Below are positions 1-11,689 of a stretch of DNA of 64,000 nt, piece after piece; the stretch's first letter is position 1, and each line of letters opens with the position of its first letter. This stretch comes from Moringa oleifera. Its lineage: Eukaryota; Streptophyta; Magnoliopsida; Brassicales; Moringaceae. The stretch spans positions 5,146,001-5,210,000 of the forward strand of contig JAJFZO010000344.1 in assembly GCA_021397835.1 (NCBI GenBank), in the 5' to 3' direction. Under the pieces are notes generated by a model. That model did not search any database, was not told the DNA's origin, and saw nothing but the letters and a program-made list of their open reading frames with translations. The translations under genes were made by a program, and so were the position numbers.

Positions 1-247
1 CTTCATAACATTGTACCTTTCCAGTCCTTATACGCATGGACCTCCACGGCTTTTCTGCCAAAGCATGTTTCTTCCCATATTTGCAAAGGTCGTGGCAGGA
101 ACCTATTGAACCTCTGAGATATCGAGAGGGAACAGATACTCTACCATCTGACATTTCTATCCTGCCAGTGGAGTTTCTTCTAAAATTAACAACTTCAGGC
201 TTAATTATCTCAGCAATCTCTGGGATATCCACACTCTCTTCAGCCAT
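1..247 (-). CDS. Plant calmodulin-binding protein-related, 5' coding exon (partial)
   Basis: The ATG is at 247 and the frame stays open to the window edge, giving 82 residues beginning MAEESVDIPEI. Seen: an N-terminal block with RRNSTGR, then SRYLRGSIGSCHDLCKYGKK, which is the conserved N-terminal signature of the plant calmodulin-binding-related proteins. Those proteins carry their calmodulin-binding domain at the C terminus, outside this window. The 'RYLR-S-GSCHD-CKYG' block is what I recognise; the function of this family beyond calmodulin binding is poorly known. The leader directly upstream contains a pyrimidine-rich splice acceptor (exon would start at 437 on the minus strand), so a 5' UTR intron is likely. 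The exon may end beyond position 1. Partial by window edge, no internal damage seen. Confidence 0.72.
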   Translation of the reverse strand, partial: MAEESVDIPEIAEIIKPEVVNFRRNSTGRIEMSDGRVSVPSRYLRGSIGSCHDLCKYGKKHALAEKPWRSMRIRTGKVQCYE

Positions 248-1253
248 TGTTGAGCCAAAAAACAAGCAAACTCACAAACCTGCAGGCAGCAGCAGATGAT
301 AATGTTTTTAAGACAGAAAGGTGGAGAGGAAGACGGAAGAAGGAACGAGAAGAGGCTGAAGCAACGTGCTCACCAAGAACCCGAAGGAAAAATGGAGAAA
401 TCATCTTGAGCTCTGGAAATTTTCCAAGTTTGTCAGCCTGAAAAGAGAAGAATCTGATGATACCTCTAGCAAAGCCATGCAAATTCATGTTATTTGAATC
501 AACATCTTCATTTCATATGTTAGTTACAAAAATATCCTGATAAATAAAGTTTGAATTATACACTCATATCCGTGCTATATGATAAATCTCTCAATGAATT
601 GCTAACAAAAACTGGCAGACCAGTCCATTTTAATGAAACTATTGTAAAGGTTGTTGAAAAATTCTGAAGTAACGAGAATATCTCTAAATTTCCATGGCAA
701 TAAATAAAAATGCTACCAAGTAATATACACAACCTGCTATACCTAACTATCTAAATCCTAATAACACCTCGGTTGTGCTAGACACACAGCTCCTGATCTC
801 AATTATAAACATGAGAAAGCCTAGAATTCTAAGTAAACTAGAGCCTGTTTGCATCTTATCACAACCAGCTTATTCCAATTTTTTCTGGTATATCCAACCA
901 TTGTGGTGGTCAAGCAAACCTCAATTTCAAGCTCAGAAAAGGGATTCTGAAACTGCATGTTTACATTCTTTATTCCAAGAGTTGAAAGCAATAACATTCA
1001 AGCCTGCTTATTTTCACCAAAAGAGGCAAGTAGAAAAATAGCACATGGAAACCAAAATAAGTATTCGTGTTTTTTAGATGTTTACACCCATAGAACTCAT
1101 TATCTTCACAAATCATTAGTGCAATAGAAAATTTTAGGCTTAATTATGCTTTGTTTTTTAATTGAAAAGCCAAAAAAATGACAATTATGAAGACAATTCT
1201 GCCTAAAGTTTGAAGATATCACATCTGGTCCAAGTATGTAGATGATTTTCCAT

Positions 1254-1294
1254 TGTCATTTTGAAGTCATTTTGACAGTGGCTTCAAAATGACA
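1254..1294. repeat. Perfect 13-bp inverted repeat with 15-bp spacer
   Basis: TGTCATTTTGAAG at 1254-1266 is exactly complementary to CTTCAAAATGACA at 1282-1294. The spacer repeats part of the arm (TCATTTTGACA). It lies inside the inferred leader intron of the calmodulin-binding-related gene and could fold as a hairpin or be a small transposon remnant. Confidence 0.7.
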
Positions 1295-2188
1295 TGATGG
1301 TTGCACCCAAAATGTGTAACTTCAAAAGCTATGCAAAATAGAGTTAAAACATTCGCATTTCTGTGTAACAAGAGAATAAATCATGGGATTATGGATAAGA
1401 TTTGGTTTTATTTTCTTTTCCCCTTTAGGAAGGGGAGGAAGATAGAACAATGTAACAATTTACACAAGCAATATCATTTTTGTCAATTTAATCATAAAAG
1501 GCAAATACAGAAACAATTTGCAATTTCACATTACAATTGACTAAAAAAAGGAAAAAAGACCACATTGATATCTTATTTTCTCATGATCCAGTATGAACAG
1601 AACAAAGAGCATCCTATTAGCAATCCCTACCCCACCAAAATCAAAAGCGCATTTTGATAGGCACCCAGGTCCTGCTCCTGACCCACTACCCCATTCATAG
1701 CAAATGAAAGAAACCGATTAGCACCTACCATAATCACAGGCTAACCAGAGAAACCCATTTGCCATTATACCAGGGAAAGCCTCAATGTGACATTAAAAAC
1801 AAGACCCAAAGAAATGATTGAAAAAAATACATAACAAAAGCAGAAAAGAAGAAAAAGCACAGAGAGACAGGGAGAAGGGAAAAAGGCAAGAATATACCTT
1901 TGTCTGAATAACTTGTTAACAGCACAGCAGAAGAAAGAAAAGACAGGGACATGAACTATGCCCCCAAAAGAAAGAACAAAAAGACCAATAACTTGATTTG
2001 GGTAAGAGAAAACTTAAATGTTTATTTCGTTTTAGCTGTTAATGCATGTCATGTAACTGGATAAATGTAAACCATACACATTTACGCGTTTGTTGAAGCC
2101 TCAATAGGTAGCCAGGCTTGACAACGGCGAAGAAACAGTTCCAGAGATAGTCAGATACCGGTCCCGTCCCGAAACGGCCACGGGTTGC

Positions 2189-2212
2189 TTGAGTCACACG
2201 TCTGTGACTCAA
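2189..2212. promoter_or_regulatory. Perfect 10-bp palindrome with 4-bp centre containing TGAGTCA/TGACTCA
   Basis: TTGAGTCACA and TGTGACTCAA flank CGTC. Each arm carries TGAGTCA/TGACTCA, the GCN4/AP-1-like bZIP core. It lies in a GC-richer block upstream of the calmodulin-binding-related gene. The palindrome is seen directly; use as a bZIP site is inference. Confidence 0.5.
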
Positions 2213-2300
2213 AACTGGTGTTATAGGTTTCCTTCTGTTGAAAGCATAAAAGAAATCAGCTAGCTTTCTTACCATTTTAACAAAATTTTCATTATTGTTG

Positions 2301-3515
2301 ATAAATTTAGGTAATATTTACATTGGAGGGGGAAGGGGGAAAGACCATGAGAAAAGTGACCTTTTATGTTAATGAGTTTTAATGAATTTTAATTCATTTA
2401 TATTAAATTTAATCAAATATCATATAATGTATAATAAAATATCCAATACAAGATGATCACATATTTATGTGATGCTGCTTTGAATTGTGTTCCACTTTTC
2501 AAAAATTGATGGTATATGATAATTTAAAAAAATTAATAGTTAATTTTTTTTTAATTTTTATATGATAAGTTATAAAAGCATCTTCTTATTTTTTTTTTCA
2601 TAAAGAACAAAAAGTCACCCAAGTTCGAATATCCATCACATGTATCTTTTTTCTAAAATCAAAATGAAAGTACTTATATCATGAAAATATTAATTTTATT
2701 TTGTAAAATTTTTTAAAACAAATATTTCTACAATTTATTATACTAGTAAAAGAAGTATTCCCCACCTGCTTCAATTTAACATTTATAAATCTCAGTCCAT
2801 GCAAATTAATTAAGAATAACATTATTTCAGATTTACAAAATTCATGTACTAATCACACATAATGTGCACAAGATTTTCTTGGCAGCTGTAGGAAGCTGAT
2901 GGAACAAAGCCAAAGTTAGGGACTAAACATTCTAAATGTCCTAGCAACAAATAGACAAAACATTTCGAGCTCTATACACCATAAGATAAAAGGATCAGGC
3001 CATCAATAATCTGGCAGTATTTCAAGGCATATTAGATTGCAAGCAATGGACGATCTAATGTAAATTGATAGAGAATGAAGCTCCAGAACACTGAAAAAGG
3101 GTCCAACAAGACCATTATTGTTTACATGATACACAAGGAGATCTTCACTTCATCTCTTCTTGTCACTGAATAAGAAAGAAAAAAAAAAAAAAGAAACAAA
3201 AACTACCCATCTTCTAGCAAGAACCCTGCTTGCATACACTAAAGCAAAAAGAAAAAAACAAGAAGAAAGATTCCAGCAGCTGCTGTCTAAAAGTTTAGAT
3301 CGTGTCACAATATTCCTTACTCTGCAGCAATGTGAGCATCTCATCAGCAATGTACTGATATTGACCAGTTCTGATCTTTGGTTTGATTTTGGTATCAGAA
3401 CTTACGGCCATGATCTGATGGGATATTCATGGAAGAGTCGACAAATTGCAGCAAAAGTGAGTTTGCATTGGGAGGGATGCTATGAGGATTAAAGGACAAG
3501 AAGGCTAGTCACAAC
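2301..3515. other. AT-rich spacer grading into the 3' side of the RING gene
   Basis: 2300-2800 is very AT-rich with no coding signal. From about 2860 to 3515 base composition becomes mixed and probably includes the 3' UTR of the minus-strand RING gene. The two overlapping open frames around 3150-3492 have purine-run and lysine-rich translations and look non-coding. Confidence 0.5.
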
Positions 3516-4325
3516 TTACGAAACAATTTCTCTAACCAACCAATCCAAACTGGGCAAGGCAAAGTAGAGCACAAGAAAAGAAGGGACAGCAAACAAACAA
3601 GTGATCAGGATGTATAGCGCTAAGATGGCGGCACTGGCAGGTATAGCGTACAAGACCATCAGGAGAAACACAAGAATCAAAGGGAACTTAGCTGTCAAGT
3701 GGACAAAGAAAGCAAAGGACTTACGAAGAGATAAGTGGAGTCTTTCGGCATTCAAGTAGCTAGTAGTGGAATGCCTTTCATCGTGGCTAGACCCCAATGG
3801 TTCCAGGTGGGGAGTACATTGGTCCTGCCTGTTGCTTCTATGGACAACTTGACCTTCTACAGCTAAATTTCTGTTCGCAGAACACACTGGAAGATGATCT
3901 CCACAGAATGAAGAACGAGACTTTGACCTGTCACCATTCATGCTCTCAACCATCCAGAGGAGGAAGTAGTTCTTCGAGGGGAACTTGACAGTCCCCTTGT
4001 AGATGAACCTCAAGGACAGTAAATTACACCAAGGACAAGAGATAAAGAATGGGAGCTGGCAAGTTAGCGTGGGCAATTTGACAACAGCACGTTGCAACCC
4101 CAAGACACAATTCTTGCAGAGTGTGTGGCCACACCATAGAACAAGGGGCACATTCTCAACAATGTTGAAGGATTCCCAACATATAGGGCACTCCAGTCCC
4201 TCTCCTCTGTCATTGTTTAAAGAAGTTTCGTCATCTGAGCATTCTGACGGAGCTCGAGCTGCTTTCAGTAAATCACTCTTCAGTCCAATGGCCCCAGCAA
4301 TGGCCTTGGAAGCAACACTCCACAT
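3516..4325 (-). CDS. RING-HC finger protein with C-terminal membrane segment (probable E3 ubiquitin ligase)
   Basis: One uninterrupted coding exon of 269 residues, ATG at 4325. A C3HC4 RING is complete: C46, C49, C65, H67, C70, C73, C97 and C100, with the CGH and CPWC landmarks. After a polar, poorly conserved middle part, residues about 214-256 are strongly hydrophobic and should form two close membrane spans, followed by a short SLDWLVREIVS tail. RING proteins of this kind recruit E2 enzymes and transfer ubiquitin; the tail suggests action at an endomembrane, substrate unknown. I recognise the plant RING/U-box plus tail architecture but no named member. The leader carries a long intron (see next entry). 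The stop codon overlaps a perfect donor (CGTAAGT), so an alternative spliced 3' end is possible. Confidence 0.85.
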   Translation of the reverse strand: MWSVASKAIAGAIGLKSDLLKAARAPSECSDDETSLNNDRGEGLECPICWESFNIVENVPLVLWCGHTLCKNCVLGLQRAVVKLPTLTCQLPFFISCPWCNLLSLRFIYKGTVKFPSKNYFLLWMVESMNGDRSKSRSSFCGDHLPVCSANRNLAVEGQVVHRSNRQDQCTPHLEPLGSSHDERHSTTSYLNAERLHLSLRKSFAFFVHLTAKFPLILVFLLMVLYAIPASAAILALYILITCLFAVPSFLVLYFALPSLDWLVREIVS

Positions 4326-6058
4326 GGTGAATATGACAACAGTTAACTCAATGCAAGGGCACTTGTTTAGATGAGCTTAGCCATGAAAGGATTTGAAGAT
4401 TGCTCTTCCTAAGTGTAACGGTCAACAGGATCTGTGGATAATGCAGTTAGTTGGTCAGTAATATTCTGACAAACCAAATTTTATAGCAAGAAGTAATTAG
4501 CTTAGGCCGGGAAGTAGGACAATATGAAGCTTCAGGCAACTCGTCAAGGTTTTAAATTAAGGAGTAAATGTGGCTTAAAGATACATCACGCCACAAATGT
4601 GTTTCCTACATAACTTCTACATTAAGTATGTTGCATTCAAGCATATAACAAGGTCCTCCATGTAAAAGAAACTAAAAACCAGAAGATATCCTATAGTATC
4701 AACACATTCATTAATCCTAAAATACTGCATTTAGTACGAACTTAGAACATACAGTTATAAACCACTAGCAAGGGACAGAACAATGTAATCTAAACAACTG
4801 AATCCAAGATACATTACATACAATTAAAATATCCCTTCAACATGAAAAAGAAAAACAAAAGTAAAAGAGAAGTCTGAGCAGCGCATCCCACAAACTTATA
4901 TCACCAAATCTTGTTACCCGATGTCAAGGACCACTAAGATCAGGAATAATGTGAAGCATTCAGAAAGAATGGTAATTATTTTGACATTGTTCCTTTTTCG
5001 TAATCACAACATAGACTTTCATTCATGTGAAAACAAAAAAGGAAGTGACAGGCACCGCTTGTTTCAAGGAAGTTTACTAACTGAATTTTTATTTTTATTT
5101 TTTAAGTTTTAACTGGTAAAAGTCTAATTATCACACAGCATTTTATGCCACCATAAGAGGAGCAAACATATTGTGTCTTTGTTCTGCTTTAGGGGGATGT
5201 CATCATTAGTCAACTAAGTCTGTCAATTTCATTTGTTTAGGCCTCCATTTACATCACCCAATCCTCACTACATCTAATATTTATTGCATTTGTTTCTTGA
5301 AATATCTGATAGAGTATCAGATTCAGAGCAATTTGCTTCCTATTTAATACCTAGAAATGATCCCTGTTCCTGTGACCAAATTCTCTATCTTAAGAGAACC
5401 ACAAGAATATATTCCAAATGAAAAACAAAGCTGACACGAACAGGAAACATATTAAACAACATCAACAAATATGCAAACAGAATCCAGCTAAAAATAGCTA
5501 ATTTACTCCAAAAACACCAAAAAGGAAAAAACCTACTAGAATCTGATGACAAAACCAAAAAATTGCTGCATAGAACACCACATGTACAATAAGAAGCAAC
5601 GGAGCACAATCGACAGCATAAATGTCAACAATCTCATACTAATCAAAGCTTTCCTAAACAACACATCGGCTAGCCAAAATATTTAAAAGAAATAAAATCC
5701 AAACTAGCCAATTCAGTTGATTTTCTTTAAATCGCTGGCATTTTCTCACCCTTTCCCCCACCTTACCCAGAAACAAACAAGAAGACTGTCAAATCCAGAA
5801 AGTAAATAAACAAAGCTTAACTTACCGGAAGCGAATAACAGAGATCTCTCTCTCTCTCCCTGTGTGCTGATCTAGGAACAAAGCAGAGAAAGTGTGCAGA
5901 TTCAGGAGAAAGTATGCAGATTCAGTGCGAGTAGGGATGAAGTGTCTTTTCTGGGCAGCTGCAAATATACACGTGTACAAATCTCCAATATCCACATAAA
6001 TACAACATCTTACGACATCGTTTCTCCCCAATGCGGTATAAAAGAATATTCCTAGCAA
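4326..6058 (-). other. 5' leader of the RING gene with about 1.4-kb intron (4432-5825)
   Basis: Minus-strand reading gives a GTAAG donor directly after the exon base at 5826 and a CAG acceptor at 4434-4432, so the leader exon resumes at 4431. The first exon contains a GAGAGA run and a 20-bp tandem repeat. No coding frame of note lies in the intron. Above about 5940 the promoter begins. Inferred from splice signals only. Confidence 0.5.
5886..5925. repeat. 20-bp tandem duplication, two units
   Basis: The units at 5886-5905 and 5906-5925 read GAGAAAGTRTGCAGATTCAG and differ at one base. They fall in the first leader exon or proximal promoter of the RING gene. Confidence 0.85.
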
Positions 6059-9000
6059 GGGCTTTTCCTCTTTACATTAGCCTTTGAAATAACAATTATA
6101 AAAAATGAAATATATATTATCTTCAGAAGTATAAAAATAATAATAATAATAAATGTATAAAAATTTACATATTATTTATTTTTAATTCAATTTTGAACTT
6201 CGATTTTAATTAATTTTATATTAAGTCTTTTAATTTGATCTAATTTACATTAAAAATTCAAATTAGAGTTTTGTATAATATATTTTGATTTAAAATTTTT
6301 TATAAATGTAAAAAATTCAAGCTACTATAATAAAAAAATTTTAATTTTTTAAATTTTAAGAATATTTTTTAAAGAAATTGAAAATTTTAAAAATTTTATA
6401 AAAAAAATAACTTATAGATTTAAAATTATTCAAATTTGAGTTATTGATTAAAAACAAAATATTCAATTTAAATCAAATTAATATTTTCAGAATAAAATTA
6501 AACCAAATCCAAATTAAATTTAGGATTCAAATAAAAAACTAATTAAATTTAGAATTTTTTTTATATTTACTCAATAATAATTTAACTCATATTTATTGGT
6601 TGTCTCGATAAATTATTTGCTAAAAATATTTCCTTTAATCAACCCCATAAATCTCAACTTCAATCTCTCTGGCTCTTATATTATTATATAAATATTACAT
6701 TTGTTAAATTTGAAATAATTTATTAATAAAATTTATTAATTAATTAATATGTAAAATTTTATTTATATATTTTTAAATCATAAAGTGACCTATATAATTA
6801 TAATGTGAATGTTGCCAAACAAAAAATGTTAGGCTAAACTATGGAGTAAGACTAAACCCATTATCTTCGAGAGGCCAAAATGGTAAAACTATGCTTCAAC
6901 TGAGCCCATACATAAAACCACATAAACAAGCACAAAGCCCGTGGTTAAGTCACGAGTGTCGTTGAAATTGCACGTGCCGGGCGAGGCTCTCTTTTCCACC
7001 AAAATCGATTGTTTTTCAAGGAATTCAATGTCAAATCATTTTAATTAGAGAAGTTTATCTTATAATGATTTCATTTTTTATTTATAAATAATTTATTAAT
7101 AAAATATTTAAAATAACAACAGAAAATTGTATAAAATCATAATTTTTATCAGGTGCTATCAAATAAATATTCATACTCAAAAAATTATCAATTTTGATAT
7201 ATCAACTTAAACCAAATTGAATTTAATTAAAATTTTAAAATATTTAAACTTAAATTTTCATATATATAAATATTTAAAAAAATATCATCACAAAAAACAT
7301 ATATTAAATATATATTTTAAATATATATTGTCAAAATTTTGAAAAATTCATATAAAATAATTTTTGAATTAAAAATTATTCAAATTTAAATGATGCATTC
7401 AAATAAAGTAAATAATTTATTTGAGATATTCAAATAATATAAATGTTTTTAATTTTTTATAATTTTTTAAATCAAAATTGATTTTAAATCAAATTTATGA
7501 ATTTTAATTTAATTTATTATTTTTTAAATATCAAAATTCGATTTGATACACGAAAACATAATTCAAAGGTTTAAATAAATTTTACTCTTAAAATTATTAT
7601 AGTGATTAGTTTAATTTTTTAAACTAAAAAAATATTATGGAGAATAATTTTTTAAAATCATCTTAAATTATTCATTAATTTTTTAAAAAAATTAAAAATA
7701 ATAATTGATTGAATATATAATTTTTTAATATACCCAAATATTATCTTAAGAAAACAATTTTCCAATGATATCGCTTTAATACACATGATTAGAATAAAGA
7801 TTAAAATTATTATCCACAAATGAAAGATACATAGGAAAAAATCAAGCTTGATGGGTGTAATTAATTTCTTGGTGAGGAAAAAAAAAGTGATGAATTTTCT
7901 TACCAACTTAACATATTTTCTAAGCAAACAAACAAGCAATGCCTAGTTGGATTTGGATAATGTATCAATCTAGCTATCGTAAAGTAACAAACAAAGTATT
8001 TCTCTCTTGACCTTAAGAATACGTTACGATGCAGTGTGTTTAAAACAATTACGGCTTGTATACGATATGTATTTGCACCTTTTTGTCGCAACCCAAGCTA
8101 CCTTTTAATTTAATTTAATTTTTTGTTATAAATTATTAAAGAAGCAAAATTTTAAATATTAAATTATACCCAATATAAAAAATTTATGTTAGACAAATCT
8201 AATTTAAGTATCTATCCAAATATTCACCTTTCTTTTATTAATAAATAACTTATTAATTTCATCACTATGAAGAGAAAGAAAATATCATCAATAAACCTTA
8301 CTTTCTAATTCTAAAAAAATTAATCAAGTTTTATTCTTTTTAAATTTATCTGATTTCTTATTTACTTTTTTATTGAAACATTGATATTAATGATTAATAT
8401 ATTATATTTTAATTTATCATATTTTGTAAATATATTTTAAATTTATTAAAAACTTTATTTCAAAAATATAAAATATTTACCTTATTTATTTTTACACAAT
8501 AATATGGTGAAATAAAATGTCGCCATTGATAACATGATGGCGGCGATGTCACTTCTAATTTTGGGTAATTTGGTCAAAGTTGTTGATAAGATTAGATTAA
8601 ATGTTAAATCATCATTTTTTAAAAATTTTTTACTGAATAAAGATTAAATGGGATAAAAAAGTTGAGTATATGCTATCAAATCCAAATCTTTAAGCTTTAT
8701 AAAAGAACCAATTCCACTTAATCAAGTAAGCTCGTGGTAAATCTAACTTTATTTTTATTATAATAACTATAGTTTGACCACATTATTAAAATGTCTTCAT
8801 CATAAAAAGATAATTAATAAATTAATAATTACTAATTACTAAATCGCATATACCCAATTAAGTTTTCAAAAACAATAAAAAAAAAAAAGTATGAAATTGA
8901 ACTTATAATTTTTATGTTTAAAATTTTTCATCTCTTATGTTTACATAAAATATTATCTATTTCGAACAACATGAATTATATTATTATTGAAGTTAACAAA

Positions 9001-11040
9001 AAAAAATTGCACAATTTTTTATGGTATTATAAAGTTGATTTTGAATTATTTTAAAATATATTTTATAAGAAAAAAATATAAATTAAACATATGATGAATT
9101 TATAACAAATGTGAAACTCATTGGTCTATTACAATTCTAGAAATATGAAAATATATCAATAACTATATGAAATACTTTTATAATATAAAGTTTCATAATC
9201 TTGCAAATATTTTCAAATGCCCAGCATGAAATTGAATTATATATTTATTTATTTTTGTACATATTATATAAGTTAGGTAGTTGATGGGTGTCAAATCAAT
9301 CTTCCATGATCATGATCATGATCATGCACAAGTGGATCAGATTGTAACATCTAAACCGCAGCCATCCTGGCCAAGTCATTGCTTGATTTAGACTTGTTTG
9401 CTTCTCATTTTCCATCAACTTTCTTTTCTCTTTTTCTCTTTCTCTTTCACCAAACAGTCCCTTCCTTCCATGCCAACACACTTTCCTTTTAAGAAGGATT
9501 TTTCCCTGTTTGCACTCCAATTCCTTCACAGCCCCATATATATATATTCCTCCTAAAATCAATATTTCACATTTTCATAAATTAAACAAATTAAATTATT
9601 TATATATATATATCTTAAATATTGTATCAGGTATGTATAAAAATTATTAAATTTGATGTACAATTAATTATTACAAGCCATCAAGATTAATTGAGGTCAA
9701 AATCCTTATGGATGAAGCTTTCTCTCAAATCATATTAGTAAGTTGGCAACTTAGGGTTAGTTTAATAATCTTAATAATAATTAAATAAACATATATAGCA
9801 CACCATCATTAATTTACATACTTACACGTAAAACTGAATTAATTTCATTTGCATCATGGATGTTAATTTGCATTATCATGATAACTCTATCAAGTAATTA
9901 AATAAATCAACAATCTTTGATTTCGATACTTTATAATTAATTTCTACAAAAAGCCGGTCCATGTGTATGAAACAAAAAGCAAGTTAATCAGATTTGGATA
10001 CATTAAACATGATTAATATATATTATAGCGGAGAGCTTTCGAATATTTTAAGTAGGGCAGTTGCAAGATTCTTAGTTATTAATGATCTTTTTTTCCTATA
10101 AACTTCAATCTTACGTCACTTTGTCCCTAGGGAAATTAATGTTTGGACACACTTTTGACTAAATACACGATAGGATAAGAAAAAAAAAAAGAAAAAAGAA
10201 ACGTGTTTCACCCGTTTAAGCATAAACACCCATAATTAGATATACTCTATAGTGCTACGTGATTTCTAATTAATTATGCACATAATATAAGATTTAAAAC
10301 TATATTATATACCAAACCCTTGATGACTATAGTCATACTTTCAGTTGTACTAATATATATTATATCCTCGAGTCATACCTTATATGTATATGACTAAATA
10401 ATTAATTAATTAAGAGTTAGACGTATCTAAGCAAACTTAGAAAATTCTCGAACCCCTTTTAGGGTTATGATCATGATCGATGTAAGTTGTAGTGCAAGTT
10501 TTCCATCTCTCCAAATGAATCCACGTGGTGATTATACAAAGAATTATACACTAGTATATATAACAAAAAATAAATGCCTTGTTTCCAAAGTAAGGAATTA
10601 ATCCGATTAATCGAAATCGGAAAACAAGTGGGAATATTTTCTAAAATTGTCTTTCTTTATGTATATAATAATTATTATTGAATATGATCACTATTAATCC
10701 ATGATTGTCGATGTTCCCTTGACTTGAAGAAGGGGCATACCACTGCCCACAAATCATCATCCTTTCTTTTCTTCTTGCTGTTAAACCTATTACCCTACAA
10801 TTTATGATAATTGATATACTTCTCTAGAAGGATTAATTTGCATGTTAATTTATAAAAATCGTAATTGTATTTAACCTTTGATTAACTTAATTATTTGTTT
10901 ATTTAAATGTTGTATTAATTTAAATTCATGTTGAGTTTTTTAAAACATAATATAATATTTTATAATTTATTATATTAATATAAAAATAAATAAGAAAATT
11001 CCATCAATTAATGATGTTGTTAACGTCCATAACGAGCAAC
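6059..11040. other. AT-rich intergenic spacer
   Basis: About 5 kb between divergently placed genes. Sequence is mostly A/T runs with no gene. The parts at about 6380-6560 and 7180-7560 look like copies of a dispersed AT-rich repeat also seen at about 22.6, 26.5, 43.9 and 45.5 kb. A short (ATGATC) run lies at about 9303-9327. The open frames here are low-complexity and have no recognisable product. Confidence 0.6.
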
Positions 11041-11689
11041 TGGGCAAATGCCACGTGTCAGACAAGTTCACGCCTTGAATTCAGGAGTCCTGGAGGTCAA
11101 GTCAAGCCAGTCTAGTCCGAGACGGCCATGGTCGATGGCTCCACCAACTGGTCCTAGTCCGCTGGTTTCTTCTGGCCCACCGGTCGGGTCCTACAGGCAT
11201 CAACCAGGGTCCCACTTCATGCATGCAGACAGATCGATCAGTCGATTGGATCAGAGTTGCAGGTCAGCAACACGACACATTCTGCAACAAGAAGAGAGAG
11301 CGTGAGGTTTCTTGTTATTCACCGTACAACTGGCTTGGAGGTGTGTTTTTTACAAGCAAGAACGATCATTGTTGCACCTTCTTTAAGTAAAAGATGTTTC
11401 AATACAGAAACCCATTTGATTCAAAGCAGAGAAAGCCGAAATCATGATTTAATTCATCACGTGTGTCTCCCAGCCAGCAAACCATCGCCATTTCTGCATT
11501 ATTAGCTCCTTTTTCTTTTATTGTTTTCCATCTTTCCACTGCATGATTCTAATCTCTCCTATAAATACCCTCGATCGTAGAGGCCATACCGCATGAACCA
11601 AACATTTCACTTGTCACACAAAGCATTGCCTCCAAGCCTGCAAGTCTGCCACCACAACCCCTAAAGATTAATAATTCGGCTGAACCGCC
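11041..11689 (+). promoter_or_regulatory. Promoter and leader of the flavin monooxygenase gene
   Basis: A good TATA box (TATAAATA) lies at 11560-11567, which places the start of transcription near 11590-11600 and the leader at about 95 nt. Two G-box cores (CACGTG) at 11052-11057 and 11458-11463 are potential bZIP/bHLH sites, suggesting light, ABA or stress control by inference. GC content rises sharply here compared with the spacer upstream. Confidence 0.6.

Larger units (their letters stand above)
248..2300 (-). other. 5' leader, probable leader intron and promoter side of the calmodulin-binding-related gene
   Basis: No convincing protein gene. Reading minus-strand, TTCTCTTTTCAG ends at 438 and would start the leader exon at 437. 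A GT-type donor is possible near 1910. The block at about 2040-2290 is clearly richer in GC than its surroundings and holds a 78-codon ATG-started frame (2275 to 2039) without a recognised homologue. It may be promoter or first leader exon. Two perfect inverted repeats are listed separately. Confidence 0.45.

Noticed and set aside
9303..9327. TGATCA palindromes in an (ATGATC) run
   Set aside because: Simple microsatellite; the palindrome follows from the repeat unit.
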